Shown here: positions 35,787 to 43,423 of the stretch, in pieces
Numbering within the stretch: position 1 is the stretch's first letter
Layout of the letters: every line of letters begins with the position of its first letter
Assembly: GCA_027623295.1 (NCBI GenBank)
Contig: JAQBXR010000003.1
Coordinates: 92,705 to 156,704, forward strand
Length of the DNA: 64,000 nucleotides
DNA from: Planctomycetota bacterium
Lineage (GTDB): Bacteria > Planctomycetota > UBA1135
Reading direction: 5' to 3'
Notes under the pieces: generated by a model
Told to the model about the DNA's origin: nothing
Databases searched by the model: none
The model's input: the letters and a program-made list of their open reading frames with translations, nothing else
Translations under genes and position numbers: made by a program

Positions 35787-35823
35787 AGCACGTTAAGCCC
35801 CAAAAATCAAATGGCCTCAGGGC

Positions 35824-36150
35824 TTAATTAGCGCCAGCTAAGGGTTTCGCCGGGTTCTCAGGCAGCTCCACCAGGAAATCGGTGCCCATGCCTGGTGTGC
35901 TCTGGACGCTAACCCTGCCACCCATATGGCGCAGCAGATTGCGGACCAGGGTCAAGCCCTTCCGTGGCTCGATCCTTCAGCGAGTGCAGAATCTCCGGCA
36001 CCATCTCATGGAGGTCGAGGACCTTGGGCGACGGCTGCCAATCCGCGGATTCCGCGCGCGTGAGGGAGAGCAGGTCGTTCACCAGGTTGGAGAGCCCGAG
36101 TGCATTCCGTCGCGCGCGTTCCATGAGTTCCTGGCGCTTGACTTCCGGTG
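35824..36150 (-). pseudogene. Broken second phoR: 3' fragments of a histidine kinase
   Basis: Upstream part (36150-35949) reads EAPEVKRQELMERARRNALG, SNLVNDLLSLTRAESADWQP and PSPKVLDL, clearly homologous to residues just after the H-box of PhoR but more GC-rich. It then jumps, out of frame, to the last 115 bp of phoR (35948-35834), ending LVELPENPAKPLAGAN with a TAA at 35824-35826. Nearly all of the ATPase domain is missing between the two parts. The terminal LAGAN-stop is probably the original PhoR C-terminus, since it abuts the pstS promoter. Confidence 0.8.
35834..35948. repeat. 115-bp direct repeat, left copy
   Basis: Identical to 38236-38350 at 114 of 115 positions (one G/A difference), same orientation. 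Contains the coding sequence for the last part of the PhoR ATPase domain. Homology ends abruptly on both sides. Confidence 0.95.
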
Positions 36151-36151
36151 C

Positions 36152-36290
36152 CTCGTCGGCGGCAGCGTGTGCGAAGAGCTCTACCGCACCGGCCTCTGTC
36201 TACCGAGCGGATCGGCCTGGACTGAGGGCGATCGCGAGCGCGTCATGGATGCCGTCGAGGCTTGCGCGGTCCCCGGCATCCGCTCCAGAG
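36152..36290 (+). pseudogene. C-terminal fragment of a DegT-family aminotransferase
   Basis: Reads LVGGSVCEELYRTGLCLPSG then DRERVMDAVEACAVPGIRS, matching the end of the PglE-like protein at 29854-30996 (MVGGRVCEELFRTGLCLPSG). Only about 45 codons remain, with no start and no natural stop; it begins exactly where the phoR fragment ends. Confidence 0.8.
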
Positions 36291-36311
36291 CCGCAAGGAT
36301 TTTCCGGCACC

Positions 36312-38135
36312 CTACCAGGGCGCCTTCAGAACCTCGGCCGATAAGGCCGTCAACCACCAGACCCGCTTGGCGCCTTCCGCGGTCACGGTGGGTTCCTGCG
36401 AATGTTCCCTCAGGATGCCGTTAAGCTCGTTGACCTTCTCCAGGGCGTCGGCCTTTTCACCTGGGGTAAGTGGGTAACGGTTGATGACGCGTAGGACCTC
36501 GATGGCCCCATTCGAAAGGCCGGTATTGTGGCGCTTCTCCTTGGTGGGTTCGGGCGCTTCCAGGCCTAGGGCGCGACAGGCTGTGCCGATGGTGTCGCCA
36601 TCATGGAAGAAAGACTTGGTGCAGCCTTCGCCGAGCAGGGCCTCGCAATCCTCCAGGAATCCGAGGTAGTCGAGGTGCTGCGTGAACCAGGGGTCATTGA
36701 GCACGTCGCGAAAGGAAACATCGTGCCCGTAGCTGGCAGCCGCCGAAATCTGAGGGTTCTTGATGTTCTGACGATAAAAGCTCTCCGCGAACTTCACCGG
36801 TTCACGGAACCAGATCCAGATGGATAGGGGAAAGGTCTCGGCCAAGGCCTTCAGCAGACCACGGCTCCTCGGAGTAAGGTCCCACCAGTGGTTGTAGAGG
36901 CCTTCGGTGGAGAGGAACACCTGCTTGACTCCGCCTCCTTCTGCTAGAGGTGCGAAACACTCCTGCAGGTTCTGCAGAAGGACCTTTTCCTCTGCACGAC
37001 GGAGGTTATTGATGAGCCACTGGTGCTTGGGGGCAGACCACGCCCGCATGGCGTCGGGGTAGTCGTGCACGTGGGCGGGGTAATAGACGCCGTCGACCCG
37101 ATGGCCATCGCGGTGGTCGAACAGATAATGCTGCAGGCTGGTGGTACCGGTCTTCGGAGTACCGGCGTGCAGGATGAGCCGTGTCACCGGGTAACGCTGT
37201 GCGAGGCTGCGAACACCTTCCAAGAATTCGTCGCTCGGCATCACCGGCGGATCCACCTCGCGAGGCTTCCTTGCCGCGGTGTAGTAATCGAACCTGCGCT
37301 GTCCAGCGATCGCATCATTAGCTCTTGCGACCGCCTCCAGCACGCTCGGATGGGTGGTCTTGCTGTCGTCGATCGTGCCGCCGGCATGCAGCATCCAATG
37401 ATAATGCAAGACCTGGATCGGCTGGCCCTCCCGGAAGGAGCGCAACGGCAGGCCGTTGTGCAGGGGGAGGTTGCAGTTGGCGGTCAGCGCCTGCCAGGGG
37501 ATGCCGCTCTCCTGGACCGCCAGGCCCATCGAGATCTGGTCGACGTGATTACGCTGGGCATCGGTCTCGAACAGTTCGGGCCGCCCGAACAGCCATTGCG
37601 CCCATCGATCCCAACGCTCCGCGAGGTCCGCAATCAGCGCCTTGGGAACGTAGTAGAAACCACCATTCCAATTCGTCTCAAGGGTCTCGCCTCCCGGCAT
37701 CACCCAGTCCGTATCGATGGTCTTCGGCATCGCAAGCCCTGATGCGCGATAGATGCCCCGGAGCACCACCAGTGGCGGGTTGGGGCCATCGACCACCTTC
37801 GCGGCAAACACACTCGGGTCCTCCACCTGCAGCGGCTCCAACACGATCATGTCGATGTCGAGCAGGAACACGCCAGCGCAATCCTCCTGGTCAAGGGAGG
37901 CCAGCTGCGGCAGCTTGTTGCAGTACTTGCCGTCGATGTGGGGCGGGAAGCTGCGGTGGCGATAGCCGTTGCGATCGAGGAATGTGCGAAAGTGGTCCGG
38001 CACGCGATCCACGCAATGCACGACGACATCCTCCTTCCTCATGCCCGCAAGATGGTGCAGGGAAAAGAGCAGGAGCTCAGCCTTGAAATAGTGCTCTGGA
38101 AGGGCGTCGACGACGAAGGAGACGATCGTTCTCAT
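36312..38135 (-). CDS. Glycosyltransferase-like / sulfotransferase fusion protein
   Basis: About 607 aa. The N-terminal half looks like a nucleotide-sugar transferase: RTIVSFVVDALPEHYFKAEL, GVFLLDIDMIVLEPL (DXD-like), NWNGGFYYVPKALI and VLHYHWMLHAG. The C-terminal half is a sulfotransferase: RLILHAGTPKTGTTSLQHYL is the PAPS loop and WIWFREPVKFAESFYRQ the second site. ATG 38135 is preferred to TTG 38171. Codon use is more GC-rich than in neighbouring genes, so it is probably acquired. It interrupts the Pho regulon but is unlikely to belong to phosphate metabolism; it fits the sulfated-glycan theme of the locus to the left. Confidence 0.75.
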   Translation of the reverse strand: MRTIVSFVVDALPEHYFKAELLLFSLHHLAGMRKEDVVVHCVDRVPDHFRTFLDRNGYRHRSFPPHIDGKYCNKLPQLASLDQEDCAGVFLLDIDMIVLEPLQVEDPSVFAAKVVDGPNPPLVVLRGIYRASGLAMPKTIDTDWVMPGGETLETNWNGGFYYVPKALIADLAERWDRWAQWLFGRPELFETDAQRNHVDQISMGLAVQESGIPWQALTANCNLPLHNGLPLRSFREGQPIQVLHYHWMLHAGGTIDDSKTTHPSVLEAVARANDAIAGQRRFDYYTAARKPREVDPPVMPSDEFLEGVRSLAQRYPVTRLILHAGTPKTGTTSLQHYLFDHRDGHRVDGVYYPAHVHDYPDAMRAWSAPKHQWLINNLRRAEEKVLLQNLQECFAPLAEGGGVKQVFLSTEGLYNHWWDLTPRSRGLLKALAETFPLSIWIWFREPVKFAESFYRQNIKNPQISAAASYGHDVSFRDVLNDPWFTQHLDYLGFLEDCEALLGEGCTKSFFHDGDTIGTACRALGLEAPEPTKEKRHNTGLSNGAIEVLRVINRYPLTPGEKADALEKVNELNGILREHSQEPTVTAEGAKRVWWLTALSAEVLKAPW

Positions 38136-38189
38136 GAAGCGCAGGAGACCGGACACCGTCCCTGGAGACAAGGCCCTTGCAGCAGGATT

Positions 38190-39383
38190 CTAGCAGCGCG
38201 TAGGCGGCTCCCGTAGCGGTGCGCCTAATGTCGCACCAGCTAAGGGTTTCGCCGGGTTCTCAGGCAACTCCACCAGGAAATCGGTGCCCATGCCTGGTGT
38301 GCTCTGGACGCTAACCCTGCCACCCATATGGCGCAGCAGATTGCGGACCAAAGCAAGGCCTAACCCGGTTCCCCCACTGGCTCTCGAATGGGCGACATCA
38401 CCACGGAAAAAACGCTCGAAGATCCTTGGAAGAATTTCTGGATCAATGCCGGGACCAGTATCGCGCACGCGAATACGCAAGACGCCATCCTTCGCCGGAG
38501 CAATTTCTACCATGACACCTCCCGATTGCGTGTACACCACAGCATTCAGAACCAAGTTTTGCACGACAGTATACAGCGCAAAAGGATCGGCAAGGATTTT
38601 CACCGGCAGCTCGGGTTTAGCTAAATCTATGGTGAGCCCCTTTTTTTCTGCACGGTCCCGTAGCGGTTCGATCACCTCTTCCACACATTTCGTGAGATTA
38701 AGCACTTTGGGCGATGGCCGCCAGTCTGGTGATTCAGCTCGAGTTAAGGCAAGCAAGTCATCCACCAAATTTGAAAGGCTCAAAGCATTACGCTGAGCAC
38801 GAAGAATTATATCTTTACGTTTATTTTCCGGAACCACTTCCAGCAAGTCCAATAAACCGACGAGAGCAGAAATCGGAGTTTTAAGTTCGTGGCTTGCGTT
38901 CGCAACAAAATCGCGACGCTTTCGGTGCACTGCTTCATCGGCGCGTAAGTCTTGCAAAACCATGAGCCGTCGTTGCGGGCCAGCGGGAGCAAGAGTGACC
39001 TCCATCATGGGGTGCCCGTCTTCCCCTTCAACTTCTTCAAAGACTTGCCGACGCGTTTCATCGGAATAAGCCTGTTTCACCATTAAGGCGACGCCTTGGT
39101 GCTCGGTGTATTGCGCAATGCGTGGACGATTTTTCGGCAACTGCCCTTCTTTAGCGCCTAATAAGTGGTTTGCCGCAGGGTTCGCATAAAGCACTTCGTC
39201 TTGCGCGCCCAACAAGACAACCCCCTCGGAGAGGTGCTCTAGGCTGCGGCGCATGGCCTCACGTTTTTGCATTAAGCGCTCTGTATCGGCCATTGCACGC
39301 ATGCGCTTCCATCGTTCACGCAACAAAAGCGCAAAAAGAAAAATGGAGCTGCTAAGAAAAATCCATGCGCCGAAAGAGTTCAT
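38190..39383 (-). CDS. phoR: Phosphate sensor histidine kinase PhoR, with replaced C-terminal tail
   Basis: 397 aa. One N-terminal membrane helix, a PAS-like domain (LSEGVVLLGAQDEVLYANPAANHLLG), HisKA with NASHELKTPISALVGLLDLL (phospho-His) and HATPase motifs NLVLNAVVYTQ, RDTGPGIDPEI, GGTGLGLALVRNLL. The last residues after LAGA (TLGAPLREPPTRC) come from inserted DNA; the original end LAGAN is now at 35824, 2.4 kb away. All catalytic boxes precede the junction, so the kinase should still work. Starts immediately after the phoB stop. Confidence 0.9.
   Translation of the reverse strand: MNSFGAWIFLSSSIFLFALLLRERWKRMRAMADTERLMQKREAMRRSLEHLSEGVVLLGAQDEVLYANPAANHLLGAKEGQLPKNRPRIAQYTEHQGVALMVKQAYSDETRRQVFEEVEGEDGHPMMEVTLAPAGPQRRLMVLQDLRADEAVHRKRRDFVANASHELKTPISALVGLLDLLEVVPENKRKDIILRAQRNALSLSNLVDDLLALTRAESPDWRPSPKVLNLTKCVEEVIEPLRDRAEKKGLTIDLAKPELPVKILADPFALYTVVQNLVLNAVVYTQSGGVMVEIAPAKDGVLRIRVRDTGPGIDPEILPRIFERFFRGDVAHSRASGGTGLGLALVRNLLRHMGGRVSVQSTPGMGTDFLVELPENPAKPLAGATLGAPLREPPTRC
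38236..38350. repeat. 115-bp direct repeat, right copy
   Basis: Right-hand copy of the repeat at 35834-35948, forming part of the intact phoR gene. 114/115 identity by eye. Confidence 0.95.
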
Positions 39384-40100
39384 CTATGAGGGAGCTGGTC
39401 GGTCAGAGAATCGATAACCCACACCGCGCACGGTTTCAATCAGGTCTCCTTTCTCAACCAGTTTTTTACGCACCGACTTTACATGAGTATCGATATTGCG
39501 ATCCGTCACAATTACGCCGGGCCCCATAGTGCTGTCGAGCAATTCGTTGCGGCGAAATACGCGGCCAGGGTTACTCGCCAAGGTTTGCAGGAGCTTGAAC
39601 TCCGATGGCGTGAGCTGCACGGGAACGCCATCAGCAATACGGACTTCGAAGCGCACGGGGTCAATCACGAGGTCGGCGACCGTGATTAGGGAGTCGGTAA
39701 TGCTGGCATTGTCTGTGGCAACGCGCTTCAGCAAATTCCTCACGCGAGCGGTGAGTTCGCGCGGGCGGGCGGGCTTCACCAAATAGTCATCGGCGCCAAT
39801 GCCCAAGCCGAGGACTACATCTGATTCTTCACCTTTGGCGGTCAACATGAGAATCGGTACGCGGCGAAAAGCGGATTCCGCGCGGAGTTGCCGACAAACC
39901 TCAATGCCATCCAGCTTAGGCAACATGACGTCGAGCACAATCAGGTCGGGACCGTAACGGTGCGCCTTTTTTAAGGCCTCTTCGCCATCTACGGCCAGGA
40001 CCAAACGAAAGCCCTCCATTTCAAAGGTCAATCGCAAGATCTCCAAGAGATCCGGATCATCCTCCACCAGGAGTAGGGTTTTTTGCGTCATGCTGGCCAT
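39384..40100 (-). CDS. phoB: Phosphate response regulator PhoB
   Basis: OmpR/PhoB-type regulator, about 238 aa. Receiver domain: LLLVEDDPDLLEIL with the acidic pair, phospho-acceptor Asp in DLIVLDVMLPKLDG, conserved Thr and Lys in LMLTAKGEE and DDYLVKPARPREL. Winged-helix DNA-binding domain: QLTPSEFKLLQTLASNPGRV and TDRNIDTHVKSVRKKL. ATG 40100 or 40091; longer in-frame starts run through the Pho box. Directly followed by phoR. Should activate pstS and itself through the two Pho boxes. Confidence 0.9.
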   Translation of the reverse strand: MASMTQKTLLLVEDDPDLLEILRLTFEMEGFRLVLAVDGEEALKKAHRYGPDLIVLDVMLPKLDGIEVCRQLRAESAFRRVPILMLTAKGEESDVVLGLGIGADDYLVKPARPRELTARVRNLLKRVATDNASITDSLITVADLVIDPVRFEVRIADGVPVQLTPSEFKLLQTLASNPGRVFRRNELLDSTMGPGVIVTDRNIDTHVKSVRKKLVEKGDLIETVRGVGYRFSDRPAPS

Positions 40101-40135
40101 CGTCGCGTTCGGGGGTGTTCCTCGCTTGAACCTCT

Positions 40136-40153
40136 TGTGAAGTTTATGCGAAG
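40136..40153 (-). promoter_or_regulatory. Pho box upstream of phoB
   Basis: Minus strand reads CTTCGCA-TAAA-CTTCACA, in register with the pstS box (CTTCACC-TAGT-CTTCACA). It lies 35 nt before the phoB ATG and suggests autoregulation. A matching -10 is not obvious. Confidence 0.65.
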
Positions 40154-40195
40154 CGCCTTCCCACATTCTGTAATTGTTCTCATACTCTAGGCGTC

Positions 40196-40414
40196 ATGCT
40201 CGCCTTCGACCCCGAAACTCTCCTTCCTTTGCTGCAATGTCCCGTTAGCCGCAAACCGCTCAAGCTGGTTGGCGAGGAATGTTTGGTGTCCACCGATCCC
40301 GAAACCCGCCTTCGTTTCCCAATTGTCGATGGCATTCCAGTACTGCTCGAAGAGGAAGCCACTGCGCTTTCCGAAGATGAGTGGAAAGCTCTAGTTGCAA
40401 AAGCCGGTGAGTGA
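40196..40414 (+). CDS. Trm112-like small zinc-ribbon protein (UPF0434)
   Basis: 72 aa of the YcaR/Trm112 family: LLPLLQCPVSRKPLKL, then RLRFPIVDGIPVLLEEEA. Family members usually have CP near the N-terminus and the YPI-DGIP-LL motif, both present in this form. Function in bacteria uncertain. Overlaps the start of the HIT gene by 8 nt. Confidence 0.82.
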   Translation: MLAFDPETLLPLLQCPVSRKPLKLVGEECLVSTDPETRLRFPIVDGIPVLLEEEATALSEDEWKALVAKAGE

Positions 40415-40751
40415 AACCATCTTTAGTCAGATTCTGTCGGGCGAAATCCCGGTGGATTATCTGTATGAAGATGAGCACGCGGTTGCCTTCCGGGACATTG
40501 CGCCGCAAGCACCAGTCCATTTGTTGGTGATTCCCCGCAAGCCCTTGAAGAGTTTACAGGCCGCCTCACCCAGCGACACCAATTTGATTGGCCACCTCCT
40601 GCAAGTTTGCCAAGTGGTGGCCAAGAAAGCCGGCTTAGAAGACGGCGGGTATCGGGTGGTGACTAACGTGGGCACTGACGGCGGTCAGAGCGTGGAGCAT
40701 TTGCACTTTCACGTTCTTGGGGGCCGCGCCCTCGCCTGGCCTCCCGGGTAG
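40407..40751 (+). CDS. HIT-family nucleotide hydrolase (HinT-like)
   Basis: 114 aa. SETIFSQILSGEIPVDYLYEDEHAVAF, APVHLLVIPRKPLKSL and the histidine triad HLHFHVLGG identify an HinT/PKCI-type purine nucleoside phosphoramidase. The GTG at 40407 restores the family N-terminus; the TTG at 40395 is unnecessary. Coupled to the Trm112-like gene; its 3' end overlaps the convergent EF-hand gene by 89 bp. Confidence 0.88.
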   Translation: MSETIFSQILSGEIPVDYLYEDEHAVAFRDIAPQAPVHLLVIPRKPLKSLQAASPSDTNLIGHLLQVCQVVAKKAGLEDGGYRVVTNVGTDGGQSVEHLHFHVLGGRALAWPPG

Positions 40752-41313
40752 GGCGCTCTTGCCCCGATTGGGCACGACGCTTTTCCATTGCCTCTTTTAG
40801 GGTCGCGCGTTCAAACTCGTCGAGCTGACCATCGCCATTGGCGTCGAATTGCTGCAGGATGCCTGCGCGCCGCTCTTCTTGACTTGGACGTTGCCTGGCT
40901 TGGCCTTGGTTGCCACGCTGACGTCCTAGGCTCTGAGGAGGCGGGCCCTGCTCTTGGCCACGAAAGCCTTGGCCTTGTTGGCCAGCGCGACCACGGCGTT
41001 GCGCCTGCTCGCCTTCCGGCTGCTCGCCTTCCGGCTGACCGCGACGACGCTGTACTTGTTCGCCTTCTGGCTGACCGCGACGACGGTTCTGCATTTCTTG
41101 ACGCCGCGCCTGCATGGCCACCCGAGCCGCTTGACGCTCTTGTTCGTTCAGCATGCCGTCGCCGTTTTTGTCAAAATGCTGCACCAAACGTTCACGCATT
41201 TGCTCGCGGCTTGGACGTGGGCGCTCAAAGGGCCGCTCGGTTTCCTGTGCAAGAAGCTCACTGCTTCCAGATGCACCCAGGATAAAAAGAATGGAAAGGA
41301 GTTTTGTTTTCAT
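40663..41313 (-). CDS. Secreted EF-hand protein, Gln/Arg/Gly-rich
   Basis: 216 aa with a signal peptide (KLLSILFILGASGSSELLAQ). Two EF-hand calcium loops: DKNGDGMLNEQE and DANGDGQLDEFE. Between them is a low-complexity basic region with near-perfect repeats of RRGQPEGEQ. EF-hand plus low-complexity secreted proteins are frequent in Planctomycetota. Role unknown; possibly calcium-dependent envelope or matrix interaction. Confidence 0.75.
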   Translation of the reverse strand: MKTKLLSILFILGASGSSELLAQETERPFERPRPSREQMRERLVQHFDKNGDGMLNEQERQAARVAMQARRQEMQNRRRGQPEGEQVQRRRGQPEGEQPEGEQAQRRGRAGQQGQGFRGQEQGPPPQSLGRQRGNQGQARQRPSQEERRAGILQQFDANGDGQLDEFERATLKEAMEKRRAQSGQERPTREARRGRGPQERESANAPRSDRRQCPR

Positions 41314-41392
41314 GGCTCAATACGGATTTTTCCGATGTCACTCGAACCCCAATTCCGCCCTCCGGTTCCTCCAGGCCTCAAATTTCTCGTTG

Positions 41393-42562
41393 CTATTCGC
41401 TTGGCACTAAAAGGCCGATGCTTGCCGATAAGCCGTGAATGTACGGCAGACCACACACTGGACCTATTTCACCTGCGGCAAAGCATCCGGCGGCCGGAAG
41501 CTCTGGCCACAATTTATGCAACAGCTCAATGTCGTGGTCCGCGCGCTGGAACAAATGAATGCCGCGTGCAGTACAGTCGAAAATAAGCGCACCCAGTACT
41601 TCGGAGTCAAAGGATCCAGCAAGCTTCAGCGCGGATTCCATTTGATCATGTGCATACTCACGATCGCGCGATTGAAACTGCAACATTTCGCCTTCAGCAA
41701 CCGTGTCGGAAACTGCGATAGCACCAGCATCGGGGTCCACTCCCATTACGCCGCGAATCAAACTATCACTTCCGGATTCACCGCTGGTACTTTCTAGAGG
41801 TTGAATGCCAATGTGCGGTGCACGCATAAATCGATTGCGCTCTTCTTCCCCAATCGCAATCAGTACTTCGCTTAGTTCGCCATAAGCAGGACGTCCGCCC
41901 AACTCATAAACCACGTTACCTTCACTACGGGTAACTAAGAACGGTGGCCCCACGGGGCGACAGCCTTTGGCAAGAACCGTTTCAAATCGATAGCCACCAT
42001 CTAAAACAAAACCAACGGCACCATTTTCGACCAGGGTGTCATCGTGCAAAAGAATGTTTTCGCCTGCGCGATCAGCGCCGCTTGCAATGCCGCCAAGCAT
42101 CGTGGGCAAATCTGGCATTTGGCGCAAGGATTCGAAGAACGGTTCTAGCGGGAAGGTGAATGGTTCCACCAACATGACCGCGCTTGCGCTTTTTGGCACT
42201 TCGGGCCATCCACCAATCCGACTTTCTTTCGCGTCTAACTCCAGAGCAAAAGTTTGTAAGCGTGCACCGGGCAAACGTGCTGCCCAAAGCGAAATGCCGG
42301 GGCCTGCCTGCTGCTCGCGCCCTCCACCAATCACGCCAGACATGGAGCTGCCCGCAATTGCATCTGGGGTTAAGTCGCGCTGAATCACTTCGAGCAACTT
42401 GCCGGCGTGATTGCGATGGTGCGGACTAAAGAAAGCAAGAACTACGTCTGGACTTCCTCCGATCCGCTCTTCGATGCTAGCAGTCGCTTCTTCAAACGCC
42501 TCCACGCTGTCACCACGAATGGAAACGGCATCGGCGACTACGGGTTTTCCTGGAACTCCCAT
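41393..42562 (-). CDS. FIST-domain sensory protein
   Basis: 389 aa, FIST_N followed by FIST_C. Family motifs: DVVLAFFSPHHRNHAGKLLE, AIAGSSMSGVIGGGREQQ, LPTMLGGIASGADR, GAVGFVLDGGYRFETVLAKGC, ALIFDCTARG and PAAGCFAAGEIGPV near the end. FIST domains are proposed small-ligand sensors, often of amino acids. No output domain is fused here. Lies 51 bp downstream of the DUF3299 lipoprotein gene in the same direction. Confidence 0.85.
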   Translation of the reverse strand: MGVPGKPVVADAVSIRGDSVEAFEEATASIEERIGGSPDVVLAFFSPHHRNHAGKLLEVIQRDLTPDAIAGSSMSGVIGGGREQQAGPGISLWAARLPGARLQTFALELDAKESRIGGWPEVPKSASAVMLVEPFTFPLEPFFESLRQMPDLPTMLGGIASGADRAGENILLHDDTLVENGAVGFVLDGGYRFETVLAKGCRPVGPPFLVTRSEGNVVYELGGRPAYGELSEVLIAIGEEERNRFMRAPHIGIQPLESTSGESGSDSLIRGVMGVDPDAGAIAVSDTVAEGEMLQFQSRDREYAHDQMESALKLAGSFDSEVLGALIFDCTARGIHLFQRADHDIELLHKLWPELPAAGCFAAGEIGPVCGLPYIHGLSASIGLLVPSE

Positions 42563-42613
42563 GTTTACTGGTGCATACCTGCTATTTCTTTATCGGAACC
42601 TGCTGGATAAAAA

Positions 42614-43423
42614 TCAATACTCTTGTGATCCAGATGGAATCACGCTGTCAAATCCAGTGTTTTCATCGAAGGAATCTGGTGCGTCCGGATCGTCAAATTC
42701 CAGAATGCGATAGGTCACGTCTTCGAGACGAAAAATATCTTCCACTAAACCGTCGACCACTTCAAAAGTTACTGTCAAGCGACCCCGAACCTCAAGCGTG
42801 TTGTAGGTGTAGTCCATGCCTTCTTCGTCGGCCAAAGTCACCCGCATGATTTCATTAATTTGCGGTGGAGCGCCAAAGCAGCAGCTGAATAAACTACGTA
42901 CTAGGTGAAAGCTACGAATGTGTTCAAAGTCGATGTCCGGCATCATGAAGCCGCGCATGACGAACTCCTTTCCATCTAAATCCAAAATGAAGTCTGGAAT
43001 TGGATTCTCTTCGCGTTCATCTAACTCCCAGCCGCCAAGGTCATGTAGGTCAATGGCATACGGTTCGCTTTTCGTGGCCATGGCCTTCTCAATATTTGCA
43101 CGACGCTCTTCTGGTGTCGTAGCCAGCGACCAAGTGGGCCGCGAACCTTCCGCAACGAGGGTCGTGGTAATCCGATCGCGTAAAGATTTTGGCGCGGCCG
43201 TTTCTTCCTCTTCCGCTTGGGCCTCCCCCTCGCTTTCCGCTTCCGCTTCCGCTTCCGGAGCTGCGGCAGCCTTGTCTACAGATCGCGTAGTTTGTTCGAC
43301 GACTTCTGTGGCAAGTTCCACCCGGGCTTCTTCCTTTGTGCAGGCCATGAAGGTCAAAGCCAACATCCAGACGGGCGCAGTGCGAAGAAGAAAACGATGG
43401 GTTTCGGGTAGGCGATTAGACAT
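42614..43423 (-). CDS. DUF3299 lipoprotein of an ABC transport cluster
   Basis: 269 aa. Signal peptide with lipobox (LTFMAC), then an acidic Ala/Glu-rich linker (AEAEAESEGEAQAEEEE), then DUF3299: LGGWELDEREENPIPDFI, DGKEFVMRGFMMPD, SLFSCCFGAPPQINEIMRV. The CCFG-PP-N motif is the family core and may bind metal. Overlaps the permease gene. The same trio (LolD-like ATPase, FtsX-like permease, DUF3299 protein) resembles the zinc-responsive PA4063-PA4066 cluster of Pseudomonas aeruginosa, recalled from general knowledge. Confidence 0.8.
   Translation of the reverse strand: MSNRLPETHRFLLRTAPVWMLALTFMACTKEEARVELATEVVEQTTRSVDKAAAAPEAEAEAESEGEAQAEEEETAAPKSLRDRITTTLVAEGSRPTWSLATTPEERRANIEKAMATKSEPYAIDLHDLGGWELDEREENPIPDFILDLDGKEFVMRGFMMPDIDFEHIRSFHLVRSLFSCCFGAPPQINEIMRVTLADEEGMDYTYNTLEVRGRLTVTFEVVDGLVEDIFRLEDVTYRILEFDDPDAPDSFDENTGFDSVIPSGSQEY

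Larger units (their letters stand above)
35949..38235. other. Inserted GC-rich segment between phoR and pstS
   Basis: About 2.3 kb, visibly richer in G/C-ending codons than its surroundings, bounded by the 115-bp repeats. Contents left to right: diverged phoR fragment (minus), last 45 codons of a DegT aminotransferase (plus), and a glycosyltransferase-sulfotransferase gene (minus). No transposase, integrase or terminal inverted repeat is visible. Consistent with integration of a circle by recombination at the phoR end, or with a chimeric assembly. Confidence 0.7.

Noticed and set aside
37023..38086. Long plus-strand frames opposite the glycosyltransferase-sulfotransferase gene
   Set aside because: Arise from the high GC of the insert; low-complexity Arg/Gly/Pro content and no motif.
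35949..38235. Insertion sequence or transposon
   Set aside because: No transposase, resolvase, integrase or terminal inverted repeats; the flanking repeats are coding sequence of phoR and far too long for target-site duplications.
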